Positions 53,399-63,534 of a DNA stretch of 64,000 nucleotides are shown piece by piece. The position numbers and the translations under genes are program-made. The stretch's first letter is position 1. The number at the start of each line of letters is the position of its first letter. The stretch covers positions 62,001 to 126,000 of the forward strand of contig NZ_JANHOH010000001.1 of assembly GCF_024498135.1 (NCBI RefSeq), given 5' to 3'. Under the pieces are notes generated by a model. That model was given only the letters and a program-made list of their open reading frames with translations. It did no database searches and had not been told where the DNA came from. This DNA is from Mucilaginibacter aquariorum. GTDB lineage: Bacteria > Bacteroidota > Bacteroidia > Sphingobacteriales > Sphingobacteriaceae.

Positions 53399-56300
53399 AT
53401 GGACAAAAAATTTTTACACAAATGTACCCGGGGTGCCACAATGGTCTTGCTTTCGGGCGGAACACTGTTTGGGGTGGTCACAGCTGCCCCTGCAACAGCA
53501 CCGGTTAGTCTTCACAAGACCGGGAGAAAACCTGATGCCAACTATTTGGTAGCCTTTAAAAAGATTAATTTTTTAACAGAAGTCCGGGGTAATGTCACCG
53601 ACGAAAAAGGACAGAGCATGCCTGGTGTGACTGTAAAAGTAAAAGGCACTAACCTGGCCACTTCTACTGATGCAGATGGAAACTATACACTGCAGGTGCC
53701 GGAGAAAGCGACAACGCTGGTTTTTTCTTTCATTGGCTACCAGGCCAAAGAAGTCACCATTGGCGCCAGCCGCATTATTAACATAGCGCTTACGGCCAGC
53801 CCCGGCAGCCTTAATGAAGTTGTGGTTATAGGGTATGGTACACAAAAGAAAGCAACGCTGACAGGATCGGTTGCCGTAGTTAAAGGTGCCGAAATTGTAA
53901 AGAGCCCTTCTATAAACGTGGCTAATTCGCTGGCGGGACGCTTGCCCGGCGTGATTATAAACAACCGTACAGGGGCACCTGGTCAGGACGACCCCAGCAT
54001 AAGTATCAGGGGACGGAGCACAACAGGAAATTCCAGTGCGTTGGTTATAGTAGACGGAGTTGAACGGAGCGGGTTAGGCCAGATCAATCCAAACGATATT
54101 GAAAGTATCACGGTACTAAAAGATGCTTCGGCAGCCATTTATGGCGCACGGGCAGCAAACGGAGTGATACTTGTGACTACCAAACGCGGCAGCCTAAATA
54201 CTGCTCCAGAGATAAATTTTTCTTATAATCAGGGCTTTTCCGGACCAACACGTAACCCTATAATGGCAGACTCCTATACCTTCTTTAATGTTTATAACGA
54301 AATTGAGCAAGGTGAAGGCCGGCCGGCAAGATATACTGCTGATGATCTGAAAAAATTCAAAAATAACGCGGATGACGACCATCGGAGCTTTGACTGGTAC
54401 AAGTTTATTACAAAAGACTTCGCTCCGCAGCACAGAACAGATATCTCCGTTGCGGGGGGAACAAACGGGACCACATACCGTATATCAGTGGGAGAGGTGA
54501 GCCAGGACGGACAGTATAAATCTGGAACGACGAAATATCACCAGTATAACTTGCGGTCCAACATAGATGTCAAAGTAACTGACAATTTTAAAATTGGAAT
54601 GAATATCGCGGCAAGGTTTGATAACAATCATTCACCCTGGCGCAGTTTCAATGAAATAAATAGCCATATCTATCTTTATCAGCCAAATTGGGTTCCGTTT
54701 TGGCCGGGTACTGATTATATAACCCCAAACCGCGCGAACGACAATGTGATCAATTTCGTCAGTGACGGCAATGGCTATCAGAGTAATAAAGTAACAACAT
54801 TGCAAACATCATTAACAGCTCAATGGGATCTGCCGTGGATTAAGGGATTGTCAGCGAATGGCACTATAAGTTACGACCCCAATTTCACATCTTATAAAAC
54901 GTGGCAACTACCTACCTACGTATATTACAAAGACAATGATGGTGGGTATTCAAAAGCACGGTCAGGGTTTGGGGCGGACAAGCCCGACTTGCTGGACCGT
55001 GCAACTTTTGGATCACTACTATACGCTACAGGGCGTCTTAATTATGCAAAAAAGATCGGCAATCATAACCTTACAGCTATGATCGGATTCGAGCAACAGG
55101 ATACGAGAAGCAATTTTATCGCTGCTTACCGAAGCGATTTTGCTTCCACGTCTTTGCCGGAGATTTTCGCCGGGAGCAGTGATAAGAGCAAGCAGGGAAA
55201 TGACGGCTCCGAGTCGCATACTGCCAGACAAAATTATTTCAGTCGCTTCACCTATGATTATGCCGGAAAATACTTAGCGGAATTCACTTTCCGTCGTGAT
55301 GGCTCCCCAAATTTCCGTGTTGATAAACGCTGGGGAAATTTTCCGGGAGGATCGGTCGGCTGGAGAATGTCGGAAGAGAAATTTATGAAGAAAATGACTT
55401 TTATTGACGACTTTAAGGTACGTGCCTCCTATGGGGTTATGGGTAATGACTTAGTAAATTCTTTTCAATACCTGCAAACCTATGGATATGGCAATAATTA
55501 TGTTATCGGAAATAATGACGTTACCGGGCTTGTTCAAACAGGCGTTCCCAATCCAAATATTACCTGGGAGAAAGCTAAAACCGCCAACATTGGCTTGGAT
55601 GCATCTTTCTGGAGAGGTAAATTAGGTGTAACATTCGACGTTTTCAAAACGAGGAGATCAGATATTTTGACAAAGCGGTCTGCTGTTATACCCGGGTACA
55701 CGGGTCTTATCCTTCCTGATGAAAATGTGGGTATTGTGGATAACAAAGGCTTTGAACTTGTGCTCTCTCACACTAACAATGACCATGATTTCAAATACAA
55801 TTTTTCCGGGAACATCGCTTTTGCCCGAAATAAGGTTATATTTAGTGACGAACAGCCCGCCGCAGAGTCATACCAGTTAGCTACCGGTAGGCCAATTGGT
55901 GCCGGCTTATACTACAATGCCATCGGGATTTTTAATGATCAGGCGGCGGTTGATGCTTATCCTCATTATCTAAATGCCAGGCCAGGGGACATCAAATATG
56001 AAGATGTCAATAAAGATGGCAAGATTGACTCTCGGGATCAGGTTCGTATCAATCAAACCAATGTCCCCGAAATCACCTTCGGATTTAACGCAAACTTTAG
56101 CTATAAGTCGTTCGATCTCTCCTTCTTATTACAGGGACAGGCAAATGCAAAACAATATTTCGGGGGATATTTTCCTGTAATGAGTTACTCGCTCGGTAAT
56201 TTTTTACAATGGCGTGCTGATGGCCGCTGGACCCCTCAAAATACAAATGCGACCATGCCACGGGCATCTTATGACCTGTTCAATAATAACACCAACAATT

Positions 56301-56542
56301 CTACACAATGGTTATTAGATGCCGGGTTTCTAAAACTTAGGAATGTTGAGTTGGGATACAACCTTCCGCAAGCGCTGATCAGCAAAATCAAAATGAAAAA
56401 AGCAAGGATCTTCGCCAGTGGCAGTAACCTGCTGATTATTTACGACCATATGAAAAAATTAGGATTTGATCCCGAAACATCTAATTACTGGTACTATCCG
56501 CCTCAAAGGGTTATCAACTTTGGTGTAAACGTTACTTTTTAA
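53399..56542 (+). CDS. SusC/RagA-type TonB-linked outer-membrane transporter (second PUL)
   Basis: A 1047-residue protein. After the signal region (hydrophobic core TMVLLSGGTLFGVVTA) come a carboxypeptidase-regulatory-like domain (NVTDEKGQSMPGVTVKVKGT) and the TonB region (NEVVVIGYGTQKKATLTGSV). The plug has SISIRGRSTTGNSSALVIVD and KDASAAIYGARAANGVILVT. The barrel ends with VINFGVNVTF. It differs clearly from the first SusC (32.6 kb) and so serves another glycan. The SusD gene follows after 10 bp. Confidence 0.95.
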   Translation: MDKKFLHKCTRGATMVLLSGGTLFGVVTAAPATAPVSLHKTGRKPDANYLVAFKKINFLTEVRGNVTDEKGQSMPGVTVKVKGTNLATSTDADGNYTLQVPEKATTLVFSFIGYQAKEVTIGASRIINIALTASPGSLNEVVVIGYGTQKKATLTGSVAVVKGAEIVKSPSINVANSLAGRLPGVIINNRTGAPGQDDPSISIRGRSTTGNSSALVIVDGVERSGLGQINPNDIESITVLKDASAAIYGARAANGVILVTTKRGSLNTAPEINFSYNQGFSGPTRNPIMADSYTFFNVYNEIEQGEGRPARYTADDLKKFKNNADDDHRSFDWYKFITKDFAPQHRTDISVAGGTNGTTYRISVGEVSQDGQYKSGTTKYHQYNLRSNIDVKVTDNFKIGMNIAARFDNNHSPWRSFNEINSHIYLYQPNWVPFWPGTDYITPNRANDNVINFVSDGNGYQSNKVTTLQTSLTAQWDLPWIKGLSANGTISYDPNFTSYKTWQLPTYVYYKDNDGGYSKARSGFGADKPDLLDRATFGSLLYATGRLNYAKKIGNHNLTAMIGFEQQDTRSNFIAAYRSDFASTSLPEIFAGSSDKSKQGNDGSESHTARQNYFSRFTYDYAGKYLAEFTFRRDGSPNFRVDKRWGNFPGGSVGWRMSEEKFMKKMTFIDDFKVRASYGVMGNDLVNSFQYLQTYGYGNNYVIGNNDVTGLVQTGVPNPNITWEKAKTANIGLDASFWRGKLGVTFDVFKTRRSDILTKRSAVIPGYTGLILPDENVGIVDNKGFELVLSHTNNDHDFKYNFSGNIAFARNKVIFSDEQPAAESYQLATGRPIGAGLYYNAIGIFNDQAAVDAYPHYLNARPGDIKYEDVNKDGKIDSRDQVRINQTNVPEITFGFNANFSYKSFDLSFLLQGQANAKQYFGGYFPVMSYSLGNFLQWRADGRWTPQNTNATMPRASYDLFNNNTNNSTQWLLDAGFLKLRNVELGYNLPQALISKIKMKKARIFASGSNLLIIYDHMKKLGFDPETSNYWYYPPQRVINFGVNVTF

Positions 56543-56552
56543 AATTAAAAAC

Positions 56553-58178
56553 ATGAAAAAGATATATTATTTATTATTGCTTCTGATGGTAAATGCATCG
56601 TGCAATAAACTGGAATTGAAGCCATTAGATAAGCTCTCCGAAACAGATACATGGAGTGATACGAATCTGATCAGATTATATGTTAATTCTACCTATAACG
56701 TGCTGCAACATGGCTTTCAGCAAGATTTGCTGGCAGCTGCATGTGACGAGGGATTCAATATCCACGGATACGGCAATCTTCAGGTAGTTCAGCGGGGAGA
56801 ACTGACTGCCGATAACGTGAGCAACTTATCTGCAAAGATTAATTATTTTAATTTTTCTTACACCAATATTCGTAACATCAATATTTTCTTTTCGAAGATT
56901 GATGGGGCACCGGGCGATGCTGCGTTTAAAAATGGCGTAAAGGGCGAAATGCGTTTTTTAAGGGCATACTTATATGCTAACCTTGTTTGGCGATACGGAA
57001 GCGTACCGCTTATTCAAAATGTTTTTGACCTGCACGACAATTTCAACGTGAAGATGTCATCCTATGATGACTGTGTGAAATTTATCGTGGAGGAACTTGA
57101 TAATGCCGCTCAGGCATTGCCGGCAGATCAGCCGGAGGCTACAAAAGGTGAGGCATCGGCAAACGCTTGCAAGGCGCTAAAAGCAAGGGTGCTCCTCTAT
57201 GCCGCCAGTTTGCAAAACAATCCATCGCATGACAACACGAAGTGGCAGGCGGCAGCGGACGCTGCCGCGGCGTTGTTAAATTCCGGCTATCAGCTCAATT
57301 CAGACTATCAAAGCACTTTTACTACAGAGAACAAAGAAATTATTTTTGCGCGCTATTTTTCTCAGGCTAACAACACTAATTTTAACCTGGAACAGGGCAG
57401 AAATGGTTCTGACGGCTGGGGTTCTCAGAACCCGAGTCAAAACCTTGTGAATGCCTATGAGATGGCGGCCACAGGTCTTCAGCCTTATACCCGGCTAGCT
57501 GACGGCAGCTTAGTATTAAACCCTTCATCAGGGTATGATTCTGCTAATCCATACACCGGGCGTGATCCCAGGTTCGACGCTTCTATTATTCATGATGGCA
57601 GCGTGTGGGCAGGACGTGTTACAGAGTCATTTCACGGTGGAAAGGATTCGCCGGAAACTAATTCGGGATTCAATGCATCGTTAACATCTTATTATTATAA
57701 AAAGTTCCTGATTGAAAACATTCCGCCATCCGGTTCGACAGTTAAGCCAACAAATCCCTGGATATTTTTTAGATACGCTGAGATTTTGTTAAATTATGCG
57801 GAAGCTAAATTTGAATTGGGTGATGAGGCCACTGCAAGACAGTATTTAAATTTAGTGCGGAACCGTCCTAGTGTTCATATGCCGGTGGTAAATGACGCTG
57901 ATGACAAACTCCGCACAAGGATCCAAAATGAGCGCCGCATTGAACTGGCTTTCGAGGGACATCGGTTTTTCGACGTTCGCCGCTGGAAAATCGCAGAAGA
58001 TACTGAAAATCAACCAATATCGGGGATGGACATTCAGAAAGCGCCCAATGGTTCAAAAACTTATACGATTAGTAAGGTGATTGATCGTAAGTTCCTGACG
58101 CAACAATACTTAATGCCGTTCCCGCGCGCCGAAGTGGACAAGAGCCAGGGCTCGCTCGTGCAAAACAAAGGTTATTAA
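56553..58178 (+). CDS. SusD/RagB family lipoprotein (second PUL)
   Basis: A 541-residue lipoprotein (signal LLLLLMVNASC, lipid Cys about 17). SusD landmarks are KGEMRFLRAYLYANLVWRYG, ALKARVLLYAASLQNNPSHD and near the end RTRIQNERRIELAFEGHRFF, DVRRWK. It binds the glycan at the cell surface with SusC. A perfect 13-bp hairpin lies directly after its stop codon and separates it from the enzyme genes. Confidence 0.95.
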   Translation: MKKIYYLLLLLMVNASCNKLELKPLDKLSETDTWSDTNLIRLYVNSTYNVLQHGFQQDLLAAACDEGFNIHGYGNLQVVQRGELTADNVSNLSAKINYFNFSYTNIRNINIFFSKIDGAPGDAAFKNGVKGEMRFLRAYLYANLVWRYGSVPLIQNVFDLHDNFNVKMSSYDDCVKFIVEELDNAAQALPADQPEATKGEASANACKALKARVLLYAASLQNNPSHDNTKWQAAADAAAALLNSGYQLNSDYQSTFTTENKEIIFARYFSQANNTNFNLEQGRNGSDGWGSQNPSQNLVNAYEMAATGLQPYTRLADGSLVLNPSSGYDSANPYTGRDPRFDASIIHDGSVWAGRVTESFHGGKDSPETNSGFNASLTSYYYKKFLIENIPPSGSTVKPTNPWIFFRYAEILLNYAEAKFELGDEATARQYLNLVRNRPSVHMPVVNDADDKLRTRIQNERRIELAFEGHRFFDVRRWKIAEDTENQPISGMDIQKAPNGSKTYTISKVIDRKFLTQQYLMPFPRAEVDKSQGSLVQNKGY

Positions 58179-58185
58179 TCTGTTT

Positions 58186-58221
58186 GTAAAGATGCGGAAA
58201 CAAAGGAATCCGCATCTTTAC
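58186..58221 (+). terminator. Intercistronic hairpin after susD
   Basis: GTAAAGATGCGGA (58186-58198) pairs perfectly with TCCGCATCTTTAC (58209-58221), with a 10-nt loop. No T-run follows; the next gene starts 14 bp later. It may act as a partial terminator or mRNA-stabilising stem that keeps susCD expression higher than that of the enzymes. Confidence 0.7.
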
Positions 58222-58235
58222 TAAAATACTTTTAT

Positions 58236-60353
58236 ATGAGGACAAAGTTTTTTTTTGGCGCTATATTTATATGCTTTCTGGTTATTAAAGCGTTCGGACA
58301 GGAACAAAAACCTGGCACAATTGACCGTAAGTCACTAGTCCGGCGCCACAATCTCCGGCTTACCAATGTCAGTGAAGCCGGCCCGACACAGGTTGGGAAT
58401 GGTAATTTTGCCTACGGGTTTGATATTACCGGGATGCAAACCTTTAATGACCAATTTACAACGATGTCACAATGGAGTTGGCACAGTACTCAACCGCCAA
58501 AAGGCATGAAGCCCGCGGACTTTAAACAAACACTTGTTGACACACATGGCCGGATGGTTGGGTATGACCTGCCTGATTCCAATCAGGCTGAATTGACTCA
58601 GTGGCTCTCCAGCAACCCACACCGGTTTAACCTGGGAAGAATTGGGCTGATATTAAAAAAAGAGGATGGTAGCACAGCGCTGCCGGATGACCTGCAAAAT
58701 CCGGTTCAATATTTAGATCTATGGACCGGTATTGCTGAAAGTAATTTCACTGTGGAAGGGCAAAAAGTAAAGGTTACCACCATTTGTGATCCGGCTAAAG
58801 ATGTTTTAAGTTTTAAAATTGAATCTGATTTAATACCCGAAGGCAGGTTGGGGGTCTTTCTGAACTTTCCCTATGCAAGTTTAAAATACTTTAGTAATGG
58901 GTCAGATTATAAGAAGCCTCTGTTACATAAAACCAGCATCACGTTAAAAAACACAAACTCGGTAGTATTTGACCGGCACATGGATAGCACCACTTATCAG
59001 GTAGCCTGTAGGTGGTCGGGGAGCGGAAGTATGAAAAAGCAAAGCGAGCATAGCTATTCATTTTATCCGGGGAGAAAAAACAGGAGCATAGAATATGTCT
59101 TTGTTTTTTCTCCTTCTAAAATTGGCTATAGCTTACCATCGTTTGCCGAAAGCAAAGCCAAAAGCGTTAACCACTGGCCGGCATTCTGGAAAAGCGGCGC
59201 AGCCATAGATCTGTCTCAAAGTAAAGATCCGCGCTGGTTTGAACTGGAACGGCGGATCATACTCTCTGAATATGTGATGGCCATCAATGCGGCAGGAAAC
59301 TTTCCGCCGCAGGAGACCGGCCTGGTCAATAACAGTTGGTATGGCCGTTTTCATTATGAAATGTACTGGTGGCACGCAGCTCATTATGCATTGTGGGATC
59401 GGTGGCCGTTGCTGAATAACAGTCTTCATGTATATTCGGATAACCTAACCTCATCCATAAAGCGGGCAAAATTGCAGGGATACGTCGGGGTCAGATGGCC
59501 CAAATGCACCGGCCCCGACGGCAGGGAATGGCCGGACAAGACGCATGCCTGGTTGATATGGCAACAGCCACACCCCATCTTTTTTGCTGAACTTGATTAT
59601 CGCGCACATCCAACTTTGCCAACGTTAAAAAAATGGAATAAGATCGTTGAAAAAACGGCGGATTTTTTAACCTCTTATGCCTTCTGGGATACGGCCCGCA
59701 AACAATATATTTTAGGTCCGCCTATAAAAACAGTCCCGGAGAACAATGAGCCGTTAACAACACAAAACCCGGCCTTTGAGCTGGCTTACTGGCGGTACGG
59801 CTTGCAAACCGCACAGCAATGGAGAAAGAAGTTGAAACTGCCGCCAAAGCCGGAATGGGAAAAAGTGCTTAAAAATTTAGCACCGATACCTGTAAAGGAC
59901 AGCCTTTATGAGCAATGGGAAGGTATTGATAACATGTGGACAAAATTCAATTTTGAGCATCCGGCCATGGCGGGAATATTTGGAGTACTGCCCGGTAATG
60001 GTGTAGACAAGCACATCATGGAAAAAACATATCAAAAGATCCAGGCTGTGTGGAAGTATGATACTGGCTGGGGGTGGGACTTTCCAATGGTTGCCATGTC
60101 TGCTGCCAGGCTTGGGCACCCGGAACAGGCTGTTGACATGCTTTTACACCCTTCAAAAAAATTCGGATTTGACGAGCATGGCTTTGTTGGAGGAGGGAAC
60201 CCATTCCCCTACATCCCCTCAAACGGTGGCTTGTTATATGCGATAGCATTTATGACTGCGGGCTGGGATGGTGATAAAAACATTCATGAACCCGGGTGGC
60301 CGAAAGATGGCTCCTGGGTGGTTAAATGGGAGGGCTTTAAAAAAGCTCCCTGA
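58236..60353 (+). CDS. Secreted six-hairpin glycosidase-like protein
   Basis: A 705-residue protein with a signal peptide (FGAIFICFLVIKAFGQ). The N-terminal about 270 residues are beta-rich (GNGNFAYGFDITGMQTF). The rest has the helical pattern of (alpha/alpha)6 glycosidases, with conserved-looking HYEMYWWHAAHYALWDRW, GPDGREWPDKTHAWLIWQQP and GWGWDFPMVAMSAARL. This layout resembles GH65/GH95-type enzymes, but I cannot assign the family or point to the acid/base Glu with certainty. It should act outside the cytoplasm on the glycan bound by the neighbouring SusD. Confidence 0.75.
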   Translation: MRTKFFFGAIFICFLVIKAFGQEQKPGTIDRKSLVRRHNLRLTNVSEAGPTQVGNGNFAYGFDITGMQTFNDQFTTMSQWSWHSTQPPKGMKPADFKQTLVDTHGRMVGYDLPDSNQAELTQWLSSNPHRFNLGRIGLILKKEDGSTALPDDLQNPVQYLDLWTGIAESNFTVEGQKVKVTTICDPAKDVLSFKIESDLIPEGRLGVFLNFPYASLKYFSNGSDYKKPLLHKTSITLKNTNSVVFDRHMDSTTYQVACRWSGSGSMKKQSEHSYSFYPGRKNRSIEYVFVFSPSKIGYSLPSFAESKAKSVNHWPAFWKSGAAIDLSQSKDPRWFELERRIILSEYVMAINAAGNFPPQETGLVNNSWYGRFHYEMYWWHAAHYALWDRWPLLNNSLHVYSDNLTSSIKRAKLQGYVGVRWPKCTGPDGREWPDKTHAWLIWQQPHPIFFAELDYRAHPTLPTLKKWNKIVEKTADFLTSYAFWDTARKQYILGPPIKTVPENNEPLTTQNPAFELAYWRYGLQTAQQWRKKLKLPPKPEWEKVLKNLAPIPVKDSLYEQWEGIDNMWTKFNFEHPAMAGIFGVLPGNGVDKHIMEKTYQKIQAVWKYDTGWGWDFPMVAMSAARLGHPEQAVDMLLHPSKKFGFDEHGFVGGGNPFPYIPSNGGLLYAIAFMTAGWDGDKNIHEPGWPKDGSWVVKWEGFKKAP

Positions 60354-60400
60354 TAATATATAGCTAGTGATTCCCGAATTTTTAATATTTACATTTTTAT

Positions 60401-62545
60401 ATGAAAAAACATACGATTAGTGCGTTTGCTCTGTTCCTGATTTTGCAGACTCTCTTTATCAAAACAATTGCGCAGGTTACCAACCTGGCAGCCGGCATAC
60501 AAAAAATATCCGCAGGTTACCCCGATAAGTTTACACCATACACCTTTTGTGAGGAGTTGCCAATGAAGACAGCACTTGCCGGTCTATCAGTTGGAAAATT
60601 ACCTTTTAAACTGGCTGATATCAAAATAAGTACAAACGAGCGGGGAGTAGTAGTAGAGATCCCGCTGGATAATAGCGAGCAGCTTTATGGCTTTGGGTTG
60701 CAACTGGGGTCTTTTAACCAGCGGGGGTTAAAAATAAAACCAATTGTTAATGATAACCCGTTAAACGATGTTGGTTATACGCATGGCCCCACCACATTTT
60801 ATGTATCTAATAAAGGCTACGGGATATTAATAAATACGGCGCGCTATACTACCTTTTATTGTGGCACCACGGCTAAACTAAACGACAGGAACAGTGCACC
60901 TACAGAAATAAAAGGAGGCACTTCGGTTGATGAGTTATACAAAACCAGTAACAAAGAATTGGGCAATGTAACGGTAGATATCCCAGGTGCTAAAGGAATA
61001 GAAGTTTTTGTTTTTGAGGGGCCTGATCTTAAAAACGTTATACAGCGGTATAATTTATTTTCGGGCGGTGGTGCACTGCCTGCTATTTGGGGTTTAGGGA
61101 TCAAGTATCGTGTAAAAGCCGATTTCAATCAGCAGCAGGTTATTAAAATGGCTGAATATTTTCGTAACAATCATATCCCGTGTGATGTTTTGGGTATAGA
61201 GCCTAAATGGCAAACCGCGGCTTATTCCTGCTCGTATGTTTGGGCAAAAGATTTTTTCCCCGATCCCGATGCCTTTATTGCTAGCGTGAAGGATAAGGGT
61301 TTTCAGGTAAACTTATGGGAACATGCTTTTGTATCACCTAAATCCCCGCTTTATGAACCCTTGAAAACCAAGTCGGGTAATTACCTGGTATGGGGAGGAC
61401 TAGTTCCCGATTTCGTCGACAGTTCGGCAAGAGGGATTTTCGCTAACTACCATGACCAAACCTTTGTAAAACAGGGCATCTCAGGGTTTAAAATGGATGA
61501 ATGCGATAATTCCAATATCGCTTTCGGAAGCAACTCATGGAGTTTTCCTGAGCTTAGCGAGTTTCCATCTGGTATTGACGGCGAACAAATGCATCAGCTT
61601 TTTGGCTTACTCTATCAAAAAACCGTATATAACATTTATAAGCGTGCAAACAAGCGTACTTACCTTGATGTGCGGGCCTCAAATGCGTTCGCATCTTCAT
61701 ATCCTGCTGCTTTGTATAGCGACACCTATGATCATGACCAATATATTAAAATGATACTGAATTCCGGCTTTTCGGGCATGATATGGTCCCCGGAGGTGAG
61801 GGAGTCCAATTCGATAAAAGATTTTATGCGACGCAGTCAAACTGCAGTGCTGTCTGCACAAACACTATTTAACTCCTGGTACCTGCAGAACCCACCCTGG
61901 CTTCAGATCAATATAAAAAAGAACAATGCCGGCCAGCTGATGGATAATGCAAAGCAAACTGAGGCCGATATCCGGAAATTGTTCGAGTTTAGAATGAGCC
62001 TGATACCCTATTTGTATAACGCTTTTGCTGACTACCATTTTAAAGGCATACCGCCGTTCCGTGCTTTGGTAATGGATTATCCGGATGATAAGAATACCTT
62101 TAATTTATCAGACGAATATATGATAGGCAGCGGTATACTGGCTGCGCCATTAACGGAAAAAATGGATGAAAGAAAAGTTTACCTCCCGGCAGGCACATGG
62201 TACGACTTTAATACTAACCAAAAGTACGAAGGTGGCAGATCTTATATAATAAAAACAGGGCTTACCCAGTTGCCCATTTTTATAAAGGACGGTACTATAT
62301 TGCCATTGGCAAGACCAGTTGAACATGTTGCGGCAGACACAAAATTTGAGATTACCTGTTTCGTGTATGGCGATCATAAAACGGTAGGGTCACTATTTGA
62401 AGACGATGGAGTGACTTTTAACTATGAAAAAGGAAATCATAATTCTGTTAACTTATCATGGGATAAAAATAAAGGGACGATAAAACGCCATGGGCCTTTT
62501 AAAAGCACCATGTATAACATAGTAAAATGGCAAATTATCAAATAA
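60401..62545 (+). CDS. Secreted GH31 family glycoside hydrolase
   Basis: A 714-residue enzyme with a signal peptide (FALFLILQTLFIKTIAQ). The N-terminal beta domain contains EQLYGFGLQLGSFNQRGLKI. The TIM barrel holds the GH31 nucleophile in GFKMDECDNS (Asp366). Where most GH31 enzymes have a WxGD-type acid/base, this one has GMIWSPEVRESNS. The C-terminal beta domain carries LPAGTWYDFNTNQKYEGGR, a family hallmark. GH31 enzymes cut alpha-glucosides, alpha-xylosides or alpha-galactosides. It is the last gene of the second PUL, so the glycan probably has alpha-linked sugars. Confidence 0.92.
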   Translation: MKKHTISAFALFLILQTLFIKTIAQVTNLAAGIQKISAGYPDKFTPYTFCEELPMKTALAGLSVGKLPFKLADIKISTNERGVVVEIPLDNSEQLYGFGLQLGSFNQRGLKIKPIVNDNPLNDVGYTHGPTTFYVSNKGYGILINTARYTTFYCGTTAKLNDRNSAPTEIKGGTSVDELYKTSNKELGNVTVDIPGAKGIEVFVFEGPDLKNVIQRYNLFSGGGALPAIWGLGIKYRVKADFNQQQVIKMAEYFRNNHIPCDVLGIEPKWQTAAYSCSYVWAKDFFPDPDAFIASVKDKGFQVNLWEHAFVSPKSPLYEPLKTKSGNYLVWGGLVPDFVDSSARGIFANYHDQTFVKQGISGFKMDECDNSNIAFGSNSWSFPELSEFPSGIDGEQMHQLFGLLYQKTVYNIYKRANKRTYLDVRASNAFASSYPAALYSDTYDHDQYIKMILNSGFSGMIWSPEVRESNSIKDFMRRSQTAVLSAQTLFNSWYLQNPPWLQINIKKNNAGQLMDNAKQTEADIRKLFEFRMSLIPYLYNAFADYHFKGIPPFRALVMDYPDDKNTFNLSDEYMIGSGILAAPLTEKMDERKVYLPAGTWYDFNTNQKYEGGRSYIIKTGLTQLPIFIKDGTILPLARPVEHVAADTKFEITCFVYGDHKTVGSLFEDDGVTFNYEKGNHNSVNLSWDKNKGTIKRHGPFKSTMYNIVKWQIIK

Positions 62546-62685
62546 TGGAGATTTTAATTATTTTTTGAAGATCAATTGGCGGATAAATCACTTTATTGCT
62601 TAACTGGTGCCCAAAAGCGATGTTTTTTGCACTAAACAAAATGGATAAAGATTGATTTACCGCCGAAATTTTTGCCTATGCAAAT

Positions 62686-63183
62686 TTAGTTGTTTTGACA
62701 AGCTATTACTAATGTATTTATTGATCTCAAAGCAACCTCAAACAGGATTTCAGCATTCATGCCGTCTAAGGCGGCGCCACGGGTAATTTTAATCAGATCA
62801 TCCGGAATTAACGGATTGCGCGCTTTATTGACTTCAACCAGCCTTTCGAATTTTGTTATCTGATCCACAGTTTCTGTCAGCTTTTCACCGACAGCTTTCG
62901 CTTTAGAAAAAAGGTCTTCTGCCTCTCTGGATATATCTGCTGACTCAGCAGCCATGGCAGAGATCTCCATTGCAGACAGGGAGAGCAATTCCGCATCGTA
63001 GGCGATTGCATTTATCTGTGGTTCAATAGCTTGTATGGCGAGGTGTGAATCTGACTTGAAATCAGCTGTGTTAAGCATGCTGCAAATATTACCTACGTCA
63101 CTTGCTAATTTTACTATCCTGTTGGTGCTGACCTGTATGTTAGCAGCAGATGCAGCCGCGGCGGTGTTTATACTTTCGTTCAT
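62686..63183 (-). CDS. Ala/Ser-rich helical protein of unknown function
   Basis: A 165-residue, almost wholly helical protein with an Ala-rich middle (SLSAMEISAMAAESADISRE). It has no signal peptide or membrane segment. The N-terminal pattern (AAAASAANIQVSTNRIVKLA, SDVGNICSMLNTADF) recalls accessory proteins found near R-body (reb) genes, but I cannot verify this and no RebB-like gene is visible in the window. It follows, on the same strand, a broken small gene 45 bp upstream. Confidence 0.6.
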   Translation of the reverse strand: MNESINTAAAASAANIQVSTNRIVKLASDVGNICSMLNTADFKSDSHLAIQAIEPQINAIAYDAELLSLSAMEISAMAAESADISREAEDLFSKAKAVGEKLTETVDQITKFERLVEVNKARNPLIPDDLIKITRGAALDGMNAEILFEVALRSINTLVIACQNN

Positions 63184-63228
63184 TGGATTTTGGTTCAGGC
63201 ATACAATATAAAGGTTTTAATATTTATC

Positions 63229-63484
63229 TTAGATCGAAGCCAGTAGATTGATCAGACCAGATAGATCACCCTCCTCATCCAGCCGCACCATTTGGATCAA
63301 TTGATCCTGTTTGTCTGCAGGAATGATTTCTGCGCTCAGCCGTCGGAATTTTTGGATCGTGTGTTCCTAACTGGATGGTCGGGTAAAAAAGCCATGATAA
63401 TCTTCCTGTTGGCGGCTCAGTAACTGGCCTGAACACCTGGTAACAACCGCCCACAATGCTGTATCTGATCTCTGTTTGTTGCAT
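63229..63484 (-). pseudogene. Frameshifted small gene of unknown family
   Basis: The frame starting at 63484 reads MQQTEIRYSIVGGCYQVFRP, then LSWLFYPTIQLGT. It loses sense near 63355, while another frame continues KFRRLSAEIIPADKQDQLIQ, ending LSGLINLLASI and a stop at 63229. Joined by a one-base shift, both parts give an about 85-residue protein. Either the gene is broken or the window has a base error here. It precedes the helical protein gene. Confidence 0.5.
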
Positions 63485-63534
63485 TGGTGACTAAACGAAG
63501 ACATTAACAAGCTGGGAGCTACTTATCAGCATAC

